A stretch of DNA of 64,000 nucleotides from Olsenella_K sp050953285 (GCA_050953285.1 JBMNMK010000001.1:310001-374000), one strand, 5' to 3'. Counted from the stretch's first letter, positions 9,701-18,097 are shown. Notes: a model not told the origin generated them from the sequence alone. Made by a program: numbers and translations.

Positions 9701-11217
9701 GCTGGGATTTGGCTACGCGCCGTCCTGTCAATATTGGTACGGCAGTGGGCATCATCGCTGCTCAGTCCATTGGTGAGCCGGGCACGCAGCTGACCATGCG
9801 TACCATTCACTCCGGCGGCGTTGCTGGCGCAGACGACATCACGCAGGGTCTGCCGACCGTTGCGCGTATGTTCGACGTCGTTGGCAACGTGAACGAGAAG
9901 ATCTTGGGCCGCGCGGCAGACCTTGCCAGCTACTCTGGCAAGCTCCGCATCATCCCTGAGCAGACCGAGTACCTGCTGCAGATCCTCGATGCGGAAGATC
10001 CAAGCCGCATTCTCATCGAGAAGCGCGTGCCTGCCTCTGTCCGCTTCATGCCAGGCATCTCTGATGGCGTGGAAGTACGTGCTGGCGACCAGATCACCTA
10101 CGGCTTTGTGAACTTCCGCAAGCTCCGCACGCTGACCGACATTGAGTCCACGATGCACACCTTCGTTGAGTCTGTCAAAGACGTCTACACCTCACAGGGC
10201 GTTGACCTCAACGATAAGCACATCGAGGTCATTGCTCGCCAGATGCTGCGCCGTGTGCAGGTGACCAACCCCGGTGATTCCACCTATCTGCTGGGCCAAT
10301 ATGTTGACCGTTATGTCTTTGCTGACACCGTGCGCAACATTGCCCTGGCAGGCGGCACGCCTCCTGAGGCAGAGCCCGTTATCTTGGGTACCTTGAAGGT
10401 TGCTTCCTCCATTGACTCTTGGCTCTCCAGCGCTTCCTTCATCCGTACGGCTGGCGTCTTGACCGAAGCTGCCATCGAGGGCGATGTGGACCACCTCCTG
10501 GATCTCAAGTCCAACGTTATTGTGGGCAAGAAGATTCCTGCAGGTACCGGCCTCAAGGCCTACAACGATGTTGAGCTCACCTACCGCGGCCAGAAGATCG
10601 ACGGACCCACGTCTCCGCTTGCCAAGAGCTTGCCAGACTGGGCACCGGATGCGCTTAAAGACATCGAAGAGCAGCTTCCCAAGCACGTGGATTGGATTGG
10701 GGACGACTACGCCTATCCTGGAATCTATTCCAAGAACGGCCGTACCCTCTCCAGCGAAGAGGCCAAGCTCTATCTCTTCGACGACCTGGGTGTTTCGCAG
10801 CGCTGGACCAACAAGTTCAGCGAGGTCGGCATTGAGACCGTGGGAGATCTCATCGGCAAGTCAGAGGATGATCTGCTGCGCATTGACGGTATTGGCGCCA
10901 AGGCAATAGAGGAGCTGCGCGAAGGTCTTGAGGCCCGCGGCCTGCTCTACATTCTGGAGCCGGATGACGACGAGGCTGACAATGAGGATCTCTCCCAGCT
11001 GCTGAACATGGTCTTCTCGCCTGATGCAGACGACGTGATGCTGGGTACTGCCGCACCGTCGACGCACCACTACGACGAAGACGAGCTCATTGGTGGCGAC
11101 TCCAGTTCAAACGACGAGCTGGCAGATGGCATCATCAACGAGGACCTGGGCAGCTTGGATGACCTCCTGTCCCAGGTGGTCAAGCACGAGAGCGACCTCG
11201 GCTCGGACGAGGACTAG
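6775..11217 (+). CDS. rpoC: DNA-directed RNA polymerase subunit beta' with an alpha-CTD-like C-terminal domain
   Basis: RpoC carries the catalytic magnesium. GTG 6775 follows AAGGAG. The product has 1480 residues, longer than E. coli beta' (1407). Visible parts in order: zinc-binding cysteines near residues 62-80 (CACGKYK...CERCG); an acidic coiled-coil insertion near residues 145-225, as in other actinobacteria; the active-site motif NADFDGDQM near residue 535; and a second cysteine cluster near 960 (CRSKYGVCQKC). Residues 1335-1392 form a helix-hairpin-helix domain that aligns without gaps to the C-terminal domain of RpoA from this window. About 88 very acidic residues follow it. That extension is absent from textbook beta' subunits and is described separately. 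Confidence 0.98.
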   Translation: MADFDTTDFDAIKISLASADEIRSWSHGEVKKPETINYRTLKPEKDGLFCEKIFGPVKDWECACGKYKGIRFRGIVCERCGVEVTSAKVRRERMGHIELAAPASHIWYFKSPTSFPLARLLDIKSKDLEKVLYFASYIITSIDEEAREADAADLKEELAADLEELDAERDDEIARVREQGEQPEGEEFSDIEPLSQDEIRAEIADIEEEYAEEKQLRTEAFNEFMKLEERQLISDETLFTEMKRYYSIYFKGGMGAEAVRDLLSGIDLAKEAEELRAIIASDESQKQKREKAVKRLEVVDAFLKGNNDPANMILDVVPVIPPDLRPMVQLDGGRFAASDLNDLYRRVINRNNRLKRLLDLDAPAIIVNNEKRMLQESVDALFDNGRRGRPVTGRGGRPLKSLAESLKGKQGRFRQNLLGKRVDYSGRSVIVTDPQLKLHQCGLPSAMALELFKPFVMRRLVELGKVENIKGAKRAIDRGSAAVWDVLDEVIKNKLVLLNRAPTLHRLSIQAFEPVLVEGKAIHLHPLVCAPFNADFDGDQMSVHVPLSTQAQAEARVLMLSTNNLRSPASGKVLTVPSQDMVFGTYFLTTAKDGAEGNGRVFAGFQDAMLAYDNRDHLDIQAKIQVRVNAVDANMVENGRRIFRTLDAWGKTTDYDVTEGSVRFETTVGRVIFNEQCLPADYPFINYKMNKGDISKLVNDCCDVYSTSDVEPILDAIKQTGFHYATRAGLTVSVWDAIIPEDKPKMLEEAQAKVDTINERYEDGFASEKERHQEVISAWTECTDELGSKMLAGFAEDNPIYMMADSGARGSKTQLRQLAGMRGLMADMSGDTIDLPIKANFREGLKPLEYFISTYGARKGLVDTASHTSDSGYLTRRLVDVAQDVIVREEDCGTDEGVTYNLKKPGENDLNLDLIGRCALNDIVAPETGEVLIAKDGYIESKADLQRLWDAGLRKVELRALLTCRSKYGVCQKCYGWDLATRRPVNIGTAVGIIAAQSIGEPGTQLTMRTIHSGGVAGADDITQGLPTVARMFDVVGNVNEKILGRAADLASYSGKLRIIPEQTEYLLQILDAEDPSRILIEKRVPASVRFMPGISDGVEVRAGDQITYGFVNFRKLRTLTDIESTMHTFVESVKDVYTSQGVDLNDKHIEVIARQMLRRVQVTNPGDSTYLLGQYVDRYVFADTVRNIALAGGTPPEAEPVILGTLKVASSIDSWLSSASFIRTAGVLTEAAIEGDVDHLLDLKSNVIVGKKIPAGTGLKAYNDVELTYRGQKIDGPTSPLAKSLPDWAPDALKDIEEQLPKHVDWIGDDYAYPGIYSKNGRTLSSEEAKLYLFDDLGVSQRWTNKFSEVGIETVGDLIGKSEDDLLRIDGIGAKAIEELREGLEARGLLYILEPDDDEADNEDLSQLLNMVFSPDADDVMLGTAAPSTHHYDEDELIGGDSSSNDELADGIINEDLGSLDDLLSQVVKHESDLGSDED
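10777..10950 (+). other. alpha-CTD-like domain encoded at the 3' end of rpoC
   Basis: RpoC residues 1335-1392 (starting FDDLGVSQRWTNKF) align gap-free with RpoA residues 254-311 (starting IEDLDLSVRSYNCL), with 25 of 58 identical. Positions matching the E. coli alpha-CTD DNA contacts R265, N268, G296, K298 and E302 are conserved (R1343, N1346, G1374, K1376, E1380); S299 is alanine. The frame is continuous with rpoC and the codon usage is like the rest of the gene. Confidence 0.85.
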
Positions 11218-11236
11218 CGCTCGCAAGCGCAAGATC

Positions 11237-11264
11237 TTCTCGCCCAGGCGTTAAGGGGCGAGAA
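11237..11264. repeat. Inverted pair of the 8-mer TTCTCGCC
   Basis: TTCTCGCCC (11237-11245) and GGGCGAGAA (11256-11264) form a 9-bp stem just after the rpoC stop. A-residues, not U-residues, follow it on the plus strand, so it is not the rightward terminator; the true terminator is 26 nt further on. It is one of the inverted pairs of the repeated word discussed in the findings. Confidence 0.7.
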
Positions 11265-11289
11265 AAACCGCGCGCACCAAAGCACATCT

Positions 11290-11327
11290 GCACCCGCCTA
11301 TCCGCGCGATGGGCGGGTGCTTTTTTT
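11290..11327 (+). terminator. Rho-independent terminator after rpoC
   Basis: GCACCCGCC (11290-11298) pairs with GGCGGGTGC (11312-11320) and is followed by TTTTTTT (11321-11327). It separates rpoBC from the rpsL unit. Confidence 0.88.
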
Positions 11328-11338
11328 GTATGCACAAC

Positions 11339-11374
11339 CTGCGGCGCAACCCGCGGCGCAACGTGCGGCGCGGT
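11339..11374. repeat. Three tandem 12-bp repeats upstream of the rpsL promoter
   Basis: Three consecutive 12-nt units share the core GCGGCGCAAC, GCGGCGCAAC and GCGGCGCGGT. They lie about 50 nt before the -35 box of the rpsL promoter. The role is unknown; a protein-binding array or slippage-derived repeat are both possible. Confidence 0.6.
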
Positions 11375-11424
11375 AGAGATGTGCAGGTCAGATGGAGGAA
11401 GGATACGCCCGGTACCGTGGTATT

Positions 11425-11453
11425 TTGACAACTGCACGGAGTGCGCGTATTGT
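11425..11453 (+). promoter_or_regulatory. Promoter of the rpsL-rpsG-fusA unit
   Basis: TTGACA (11425-11430), exactly 17 nt, then TATTGT (11448-11453). The predicted start near 11460 gives a leader of about 115 nt before rpsL. That leader includes a small GGTGC-TCGC-GCACC hairpin near 11530. Confidence 0.8.
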
Positions 11454-11575
11454 ATTTCCCGCTTGTTTTTTGCGGCATGTGTATGTGGACAATCCGGGAG
11501 GGCGGTGCTGCGTCATCCCTGATACATAGGTGCTCGCGCACCGCCATCTATATATCTCTCAGAAGGAGAACAGTT

Positions 11576-11950
11576 TTGCCTACTATCAACCAGCTTGTAC
11601 GTCAGGGGCGTACCCGCTCCACCTCCAAGTCGAAGAACGCAGCTCTTCAGCACAACCCGCAGAAGCGTGGCGTGTGCACGCGCGTTTTTACCACGACTCC
11701 TAAGAAGCCAAACTCGGCTCTTCGTAAGGTAGCTCGTGTCCGTCTTGTCAACGGCATCGAGGTTACCGCCTATATCCCTGGTGAGGGTCACAACCTCCAG
11801 GAGCACTCCATCGTGCTCGTGCGTGGTGGCCGTGTTCGTGACCTCCCTGGTGTCCGTTACAAGGTCGTTCGTGGTGCTTATGACTGCGCTGCAGTTCAGA
11901 ACCGCCGCAAGGCCCGCTCCCGCTACGGCTCTAAGCGCCCCAAGGAGTAG
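11576..11950 (+). CDS. rpsL: 30S ribosomal protein S12
   Basis: S12 sits in the decoding centre and controls accuracy. The chosen start is TTG 11576, 7 nt after AAGGAG; it gives the standard N-terminus PTINQLVRQGR. The frame is open back to 11441, but that region holds the promoter. The product has 124 residues. The streptomycin-determining stretch TTPKKPNSALRK and the second loop RDLPGVRYK are wild-type in appearance. The order rpsL-rpsG-fusA is the str operon. Confidence 0.96.
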   Translation: MPTINQLVRQGRTRSTSKSKNAALQHNPQKRGVCTRVFTTTPKKPNSALRKVARVRLVNGIEVTAYIPGEGHNLQEHSIVLVRGGRVRDLPGVRYKVVRGAYDCAAVQNRRKARSRYGSKRPKE

Positions 11951-11992
11951 GGACTTTAAGCGTATCTGGATTTTTTCGCAAAAGGAGATAAT

Positions 11993-12463
11993 ATGCCGCG
12001 TCGTGCAGCAGCAGTCCGTCGTGAGGTCACTCCCGACGCCGTCTATAACAACCGTCTTGTAACACAGCTCATCAACAAGGTGCTTCTCGATGGCAAGAAG
12101 GCCACCGCAGAGCGCATCGTGTATGGAGCATTTGATCTTGTCCAGCAGAAGACCGAGTCTGATCCTCTGGCTGTCTTCAAGAAGGCAATGGACAATGTCC
12201 GCCCGACCCTCGAGGTCAAACCCAAGCGCGTTGGTGGCGCAACCTACCAGGTTCCTATGGAGGTCAACTCCCGCCGTGCAACTACCCTGGCTATCCGTTG
12301 GATCGTGAACTTCAGCCGTGCCCGCAAGGAGAACACCATGGCTGAGCGCCTTGCCAACGAGATCATGGATGCAGCAAATGGCGTCGGCGCTTCTGTTAAG
12401 CGTCGTGAGGATCTGTTCAAGATGGCTGAGGCCAACCGCGCCTTCTCGCATTACCGTTTCTAA
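11993..12463 (+). CDS. rpsG: 30S ribosomal protein S7
   Basis: S7 nucleates assembly of the 30S head and contacts E-site tRNA. The 156-residue product has the conserved N-terminal block MPRRAAAVRREVTPDAVYNN and the typical C-terminal end NRAFSHYRF. AAAGGAGAT precedes ATG 11993. It lies 42 nt after rpsL and 14 nt before fusA. Confidence 0.97.
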   Translation: MPRRAAAVRREVTPDAVYNNRLVTQLINKVLLDGKKATAERIVYGAFDLVQQKTESDPLAVFKKAMDNVRPTLEVKPKRVGGATYQVPMEVNSRRATTLAIRWIVNFSRARKENTMAERLANEIMDAANGVGASVKRREDLFKMAEANRAFSHYRF

Positions 12464-12477
12464 GGGGATAGCGATAC

Positions 12478-14577
12478 ATGGCTAAGAACAAGTACGATCT
12501 CAACAAGCTTCGCAACATCGGCATCATGGCTCACATCGATGCTGGTAAGACAACCACAACCGAGCGCATCCTGTACTACACCGGCAAGACGCACAAGATC
12601 GGTGAGGTTCATGATGGCGCAGCAACCATGGACTGGATGGCCCAAGAGCAGGAGCGTGGCGTAACCATTACGTCTGCAGCTACCACCTGCTTCTGGAAGG
12701 ATCACATCATCCAGATCATCGACACCCCGGGTCACGTAGACTTCACCGCAGAGGTGGAGCGCTCTCTGCGCGTTTTGGACGGTGCCGTTGCTGTCTTTGA
12801 TGCTGTTGCTGGCGTTCAGCCTCAGTCTGAGACAGTGTGGCGCCAAGCCATCAACTACAACGTCCCGCGCATTGCTTTTATCAACAAGTTTGATCGCGTG
12901 GGTTCTGACTTCTGGCATGCCATCGACACCATGAAGGAGCGTCTGGGCGCCAACGCTGTTGCCGCTCAGATCCCCATGGGTTCAGAGAGCAATTTCTGGG
13001 GTCTTATCGACCTCGTCTCCATGGAGGCATGGGACTTCAAAGAGGATGCCAAGGGCATGATCTATCCTGAGATGATGGATGCCATCCCTGACGAGTTTGC
13101 AGATATTGTCGCCGAGAAGCGCGAGGAGCTCTTAGACGCTGCCTCTGAGTTCTCTGACGAGCTCATGGAGAAGGTCCTTGAAGAGGATGAGATTCCCGTT
13201 GACCTGCTGAAGGCAGCTCTTCGCAAGGGTGTTATTTCCAACCAGCTCAACCTGGTCTTTGTGGGTTCTGCATACAAGAACAAGGGTATCCAGGAGCTTC
13301 TGGACGCTGTTGTTGACTACCTGCCCTCCCCGCTTGACATTCCGCCAGTTGAGGGCATCGACCCCAAGTCCGGCGAGACCATCACGCGCAAGGCTGACGT
13401 CAAGGAGCCCTTCAGCGCTCTGGCCTTCAAGATCATGACTGACCCCTACGTGGGCAAGCTGACCTACTTCCGCGTCTACTCTGGTCACCTTGACTCTGGT
13501 AGCTACGTCTACAACGTCAACAAAGACGACCGCGAGCGTCTCTCCCGTATTCTTGAGATGAACGCCAACGACCGTGTTGACCGTGACGCCTGCTCCGCTG
13601 GTGACATTGTTGCTGCTGTTGGCTTCAAGAACACCACCACCGGTGACACCTTGGCTGACGAGTCTCACCCCATCATCCTTGAGTCCATCGACTTTGCAGA
13701 TCCTGTTATCGACGTTGCTGTTGAGCCCAAGACCAAGGCTGAGCAGGACAAGATGAGCGTTGGCCTCCAGAAGCTGGCAGAGGAAGATCCTACCTTCCAG
13801 GTTCATACGGACCAGGAGACGGGTCAGACCATCATTGCAGGCATGGGTGAGCTTCACCTGGAGATCATCATCGACCGTCTGCGCCGTGAGTTCAAAGTTG
13901 ACTGCAACGTGGGCAAGCCTCAGGTTGCCTACCGCGAGACCGCAGGCCATGCCGTCAAGGGCGTCCAGGGCAAGTTCGTCCGTCAGTCCGGCGGTCGCGG
14001 CCAATACGGCGATGCGGTCATCGACCTGGAGCCCATGGAGCCAGGCTTTGGCTACGAGTTTGTCGATGCAACCGTCGGCGGCTCTGTGCCTAAGGAGTAC
14101 ATCCCCTCTGTCGATAAGGGCATCCGAGAGGCACTCAACTCTGGTGTCATCGCTGGCTATCCTGTCCAGGATATCAAGGTTACCCTGGTGGACGGCTCTT
14201 ACCACGAGGTAGACTCCTCCGAGGCAGCGTTTAAGGTGGCAGGTTCTATGGCCATCAAGAAGGCGCTCCAAGAGTCCGATCCTGTCCTGCTTGAGCCGGT
14301 CGAGAAGGTCGAGGTTGAGACGCCTGAGCAGTACATGGGTGATGTCATGGGCAACCTCTCCAGCCGTCGCGGCAAGATTGAGGGCATGGAGGATCGCACC
14401 AACACCAAGGTCATTCGTGCCAAGGTGCCGCTGGGTGAGATGTTCGGCTATGCTACGGACCTCCGCTCCCAGACTCAGGGACGCGCGAGCTACACCATGC
14501 AGTTCGATGCGTACGAGCCCGTTCCCAAGGCCGTTCGTGATGAGATTGTTTCCAAGAACGGTGGGAACGCGTCCTAG
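12478..14577 (+). CDS. fusA: Elongation factor G
   Basis: EF-G is the GTPase that drives translocation. The 699 residues have normal length. The GTPase motifs are complete: AHIDAGKTTTTE (P-loop, about residues 18-29), DTPGHVDF (G3) and NKFDR (G4). Domain IV carries the conserved loop GGRGQYG. ATG 12478 follows GGGGATAG. The usual next gene, tuf, is missing here: rpsJ follows after 45 nt. EF-Tu must therefore be encoded elsewhere. Confidence 0.98.
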   Translation: MAKNKYDLNKLRNIGIMAHIDAGKTTTTERILYYTGKTHKIGEVHDGAATMDWMAQEQERGVTITSAATTCFWKDHIIQIIDTPGHVDFTAEVERSLRVLDGAVAVFDAVAGVQPQSETVWRQAINYNVPRIAFINKFDRVGSDFWHAIDTMKERLGANAVAAQIPMGSESNFWGLIDLVSMEAWDFKEDAKGMIYPEMMDAIPDEFADIVAEKREELLDAASEFSDELMEKVLEEDEIPVDLLKAALRKGVISNQLNLVFVGSAYKNKGIQELLDAVVDYLPSPLDIPPVEGIDPKSGETITRKADVKEPFSALAFKIMTDPYVGKLTYFRVYSGHLDSGSYVYNVNKDDRERLSRILEMNANDRVDRDACSAGDIVAAVGFKNTTTGDTLADESHPIILESIDFADPVIDVAVEPKTKAEQDKMSVGLQKLAEEDPTFQVHTDQETGQTIIAGMGELHLEIIIDRLRREFKVDCNVGKPQVAYRETAGHAVKGVQGKFVRQSGGRGQYGDAVIDLEPMEPGFGYEFVDATVGGSVPKEYIPSVDKGIREALNSGVIAGYPVQDIKVTLVDGSYHEVDSSEAAFKVAGSMAIKKALQESDPVLLEPVEKVEVETPEQYMGDVMGNLSSRRGKIEGMEDRTNTKVIRAKVPLGEMFGYATDLRSQTQGRASYTMQFDAYEPVPKAVRDEIVSKNGGNAS

Positions 14578-14622
14578 TCAGTTACGAGAGCGCACATCGT
14601 GCGTATTCATGGAGGTACCAAA

Positions 14623-14931
14623 GTGTCTAGTCAGAAGATCAGAATTCGCCTTAAGGGCTACGATCACGAGGTAGTGGATCAGTCCGCTAAGCTCATCGTG
14701 GACACCGCTCAGAAGACCGGCGCCCGCGTTTCCGGCCCCATTCCTCTGCCTACCGAGCGCAACCTGTATACGGTTATCCGCTCACCGCACAAGGATAAGG
14801 ACTCCCGTGAGCAGTTTGAGATGCGTACTCACAAACGTCTCATCGACATCCTGGATCCTTCCAGCTCCACGGTTGATTCACTGATGCGTCTTGATCTGCC
14901 TGCAGGTGTGGACATCGAGATCAAGCTCTAA
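14623..14931 (+). CDS. rpsJ: 30S ribosomal protein S10
   Basis: S10 is a head protein and the NusB/NusG partner in antitermination. GTG 14623 is chosen because GGAGG lies 8 nt upstream and the product then starts SSQKIRIRLKGYDHEVVD, the standard N-terminus. The product has 102 residues. TERNLYTVIRSPHKDKDSRE is the family loop. It is followed by a terminator, so unusually for an S10 operon it is separated transcriptionally from rplC. Confidence 0.96.
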   Translation: MSSQKIRIRLKGYDHEVVDQSAKLIVDTAQKTGARVSGPIPLPTERNLYTVIRSPHKDKDSREQFEMRTHKRLIDILDPSSSTVDSLMRLDLPAGVDIEIKL

Positions 14932-14964
14932 GACATCGTGTTGTCATAACACAGCATCGTCTGG

Positions 14965-14998
14965 AAAGGCGCAGGCCAAACGGCTTGCGCCTTTCTTC
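14965..14998 (+). terminator. Rho-independent terminator after rpsJ
   Basis: AAAGGCGCAGGCC (14965-14977) pairs with GGCTTGCGCCTTT (14982-14994), with one G-U wobble and an AAAC loop, and the sequence continues CTTC. It splits rpsJ from the rest of the S10 gene string. Confidence 0.75.
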
Positions 14999-15076
14999 AA
15001 ATGGAGTGATGGATACGCCAGGGTGCGGGGAAAAACGCGTCCCAGCTAGAAGGCACCAAACATTTCTATATAAAGA

Positions 15077-15105
15077 TTGTGAAGAACCCCTTGGGAGTGT
15101 ATTCT
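15077..15105 (+). promoter_or_regulatory. Candidate promoter of the rplC operon
   Basis: TTGTGA (15077-15082), 17 nt, TATTCT (15100-15105). The remaining ~115 nt before rplC contain short GC-rich hairpins (GCGCGAGGGCGCC near 15178 and CTCGGG/ACCGAG near 15190-15212) that could regulate translation. The rest of the 14999-15226 gap shows nothing else. Confidence 0.6.
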
Positions 15106-15226
15106 TAACAGGCTGCCTTTTTATGGGGGTATTCTGCCACAAAGAGAAGCAACTGTGGATGTGGTCCGCTGGGGAAGGCGCGAGGGCGCCCTCGGGTCCC
15201 ATGACCACCGAGGGTAAGGAACAAGT

Positions 15227-15847
15227 ATGGTCAGCACGATTCTTGGCCGCAAGATCGGGATGACGCAGGTGTGGGACGAGAACGACAACGTCGTCCCCGT
15301 CACCGTCATCCAGGCAGGCCCCTGCACGGTGTCGCAGGTAAAGACCAAGGCAACCGACGGCTACGATGCCGTCCAGATTGGCTTTGGTGACATCAAGGAG
15401 AAGCACGTCAACAAGCCCATGGCAGGTCACTTCGCCAAGGCTGGCGTGGAGCCCATGCGCTACCTGCGTGAGGTCCGCGTCGAGTCCGGCGAGGAGTTCA
15501 ACTGCGGCGATAAGGTCACCGTCGCTGACTTCGCAGATGTCAAGGCAGTCGATGTCATCGGTACGTCTAAGGGCAAGGGCTTCCAGGGCACCATCAAGCG
15601 CTGGAACTTCTCGCGTGGTCCCATGGCTCACGGTTCCCGCAACCAGCGCAAGCCTGGTTCCATCGGCCAGTGCGCATATCCCGCACGCGTCCGCAAGGGT
15701 CTTCACATGGCCGGCCACATGGGTTCAGAGCGCGTAACCGTCAAGAACCTCAAGCTCGTCAGCATCGATGCTGAGCAGAATCTCATGCTTGTCAAGGGCG
15801 CAGTCCCCGGCGGCAAGAACGCTCTCGTCCAGGTCCGCATGGCCTAA
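15227..15847 (+). CDS. rplC: 50S ribosomal protein L3
   Basis: L3 is an early assembly protein reaching the peptidyl transferase centre. The 206 residues are intact. The conserved loop GTSKGKGFQGTIKRWNF, followed by RGPMAHGSRNQRKPGSIG, is the tip that approaches the active site. ATG 15227 follows AAGGA. This is the last undamaged gene before the run of broken genes, but its codons already show the C-ending preference of that segment. Confidence 0.97.
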   Translation: MVSTILGRKIGMTQVWDENDNVVPVTVIQAGPCTVSQVKTKATDGYDAVQIGFGDIKEKHVNKPMAGHFAKAGVEPMRYLREVRVESGEEFNCGDKVTVADFADVKAVDVIGTSKGKGFQGTIKRWNFSRGPMAHGSRNQRKPGSIGQCAYPARVRKGLHMAGHMGSERVTVKNLKLVSIDAEQNLMLVKGAVPGGKNALVQVRMA

Positions 15848-15884
15848 AGCCAGCAGCAACCCTTTAGGCTAACAAGGAGGACAC

Positions 15885-16512
15885 ATGTCCAAGGTAGAAG
15901 TAAAGAACGTTGAGGGGGCAAGGACCACAGAGGTCGAGCTCGCCGATAGCGTCTTCGGCATCGAGCCGAACATTCCCGTGATGCACCAGGTTGTTGTTGC
16001 CTATGAATCTAGCCTGCGCCAGGGCACGCACGCAACCAAGAACCGCTCCGCTGTCTCCGGCGGCGGCGTGAAGCCGTTCCGTCAGAAGGGCACCGGCCGT
16101 GCTCGTCAGGGCACCATCCGCGCTCCTCAGTTTGCTGGCGGCGGCGCCGTCTTTGGGCCTACGCCCCGCAGCCACGAGAAGCGTGCCAACAACAAGGAGA
16201 AGAAGCTTGCCATGCGCTCCGCGCTCTCCGGCAAGCTGGCTGACTCCGAGCTCATCGTGCTGGATTCCCTCACCTTTGAGGAACCCAACACCAAGAAGGC
16301 CGCAGCTTTCCTCAAGGCTCTCGAGCTCGAGGGCAAGCGCGTCACCATCGTTGTCCCTGACGACGACAGTTGAGACCTATCTCTCCTTCCGCAACATCCC
16401 CGGCGCCGAGGTCTATGGCGTGACCGAGGTCAACACCCGCATTCTTGTCGACAACAAGGTACTGGTCATGACGCTCGACGTTGCTAAGCAGCTCGAGGAG
16501 GTGCTCGCATAA
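15885..16512 (+). pseudogene. rplD: 50S ribosomal protein L4, interrupted by a +1 frameshift
   Basis: L4 is an assembly and tunnel-wall protein. The first 161 codons read a normal L4, including the KPFRQKGTGRARQGTIRAPQF loop region, and reach ...VVPDDD. One extra base near 16368 (GACGACGAC-A-GTTGAG) then shifts the frame into TGA 16371-16373. Dropping that base restores VETYLSFRNIPGAEVYGV to the C-terminus ELEEVLA-like end, at TAA 16510-16512, for a total of 208 residues. Because L4 is essential and single-copy in most bacteria, a consensus-sequence error is the simplest cause; a real mutation or recoding cannot be excluded. The stop overlaps the rplW start as TAATG. Confidence 0.85.
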
Positions 16513-16812
16513 TGAACTCCGCCTACAACGTGATCATCCGCCCGGTTGTCTCCGAGCGCTCCTATGACATGATGGAGCAGGGCAAGTACACCTTCGAGGT
16601 TGCACGCACTGCTGCCAAGGAGGAGATCCGTGCTGCTGTCGAGAAGCTCTTCGGCGTCCACGTGGTCAAGGTCAACACCATCAACGTCAAGCCCAAGACC
16701 AAGCGTGTCCGCATGCAGGAGGGCCAGACCCGCCAGTGGAGAGAAGGCCATCGTCACCCTCAAAGAGGGCGAGACGATCGAGATCTTTGCCAACCAATCC
16801 GCAGGCTGCTGA
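16512..16812 (+). pseudogene. rplW: 50S ribosomal protein L23, interrupted by a +1 frameshift
   Basis: L23 lies at the tunnel exit and docks trigger factor and SRP. ATG 16512 overlaps the rplD stop. The first 76 codons are typical (VIIRPVVSERSYDMMEQGKY, then VNTINVKPKTKRVRMQ). At ...RQW the frame slips by one base near 16740. Restored, it reads KAIVTLKEGETIEIF and ends at TGA 16810-16812, giving 99 residues. A WKKA reading would need removal of a G, and a WEKA reading removal of an A; both equal +1. Unrepaired, translation would run on in another frame past the gene end. Confidence 0.85.
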
Positions 16813-16954
16813 GTAAACATCTTGCGCCCCCTCAAGGAGGGGGCCAAGCTAGTGCCGCGTAGGCTAGGGATACGCGCGGCACCGTGGTAATCCGGTGTCA
16901 GGTCCACCGACTCCCTGAGCGAGTCGGCCAACGGACAAGAAGGGAAAGTACGTA

Positions 16955-17792
<838 letters not shown>

Positions 17793-17821
17793 CCCAACAC
17801 GAGTAGTAGGAGTAGGAAAGA

Positions 17822-18082
17822 ATGAGCAGAAGCCTCAAGAAGGGCCCGTTTGTAGAGACTCGTCTCCTCGCGCGTGTCGCTGCTATGAACGAGTCTGGCA
17901 ACAAGCAGGTTATCAAGACCTGGTCGCGTTCCTCCACCATCTTCCCCGAGATGGTCGGCCACACGATCGCCGTCCACGATGGCCGCAAGCATGTGCCCGT
18001 CTACGTCACCGAGTCCATGGTCGGACACAAGCTGGGCGAGTTCGCCCCCACGCGCACGTTCCGTGGCCACAAGGCCAATTAG
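17822..18082 (+). CDS. rpsS: 30S ribosomal protein S19
   Basis: S19 is a head protein contacting S13 and the A-site tRNA region. The 86 residues are complete and collinear: MSRSLKKGPFVETRLL at the N-terminus, then WSRSSTIFPEMVGHTIAVHDGRKHVPVYV and the C-terminal FRGHKAN. AGTAGGAAAG precedes ATG 17822. It is one of only two undamaged genes between rplD and rpsQ, and together with rpmC among the shortest. Confidence 0.97.
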   Translation: MSRSLKKGPFVETRLLARVAAMNESGNKQVIKTWSRSSTIFPEMVGHTIAVHDGRKHVPVYVTESMVGHKLGEFAPTRTFRGHKAN

Positions 18083-18097
18083 GGGGTAAGGAAGTAA

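Noticed and set aside
11237..11264. Rho-independent terminator made by the TTCTCGCC inverted pair
   Set aside because: The stem is followed by A residues on the plus strand, and a better terminator lies 26 nt downstream.
11339..11374. CRISPR-like array
   Set aside because: The repeats are only 12 nt and directly adjacent with no spacers; no cas gene is nearby.
11441..11575. N-terminal extension of rpsL
   Set aside because: It begins inside the promoter region, and S12 proteins start at the TTG 11576 position.
13132..14271. 379-codon minus-strand open frame
   Set aside because: Antisense shadow of fusA without its own start signals.
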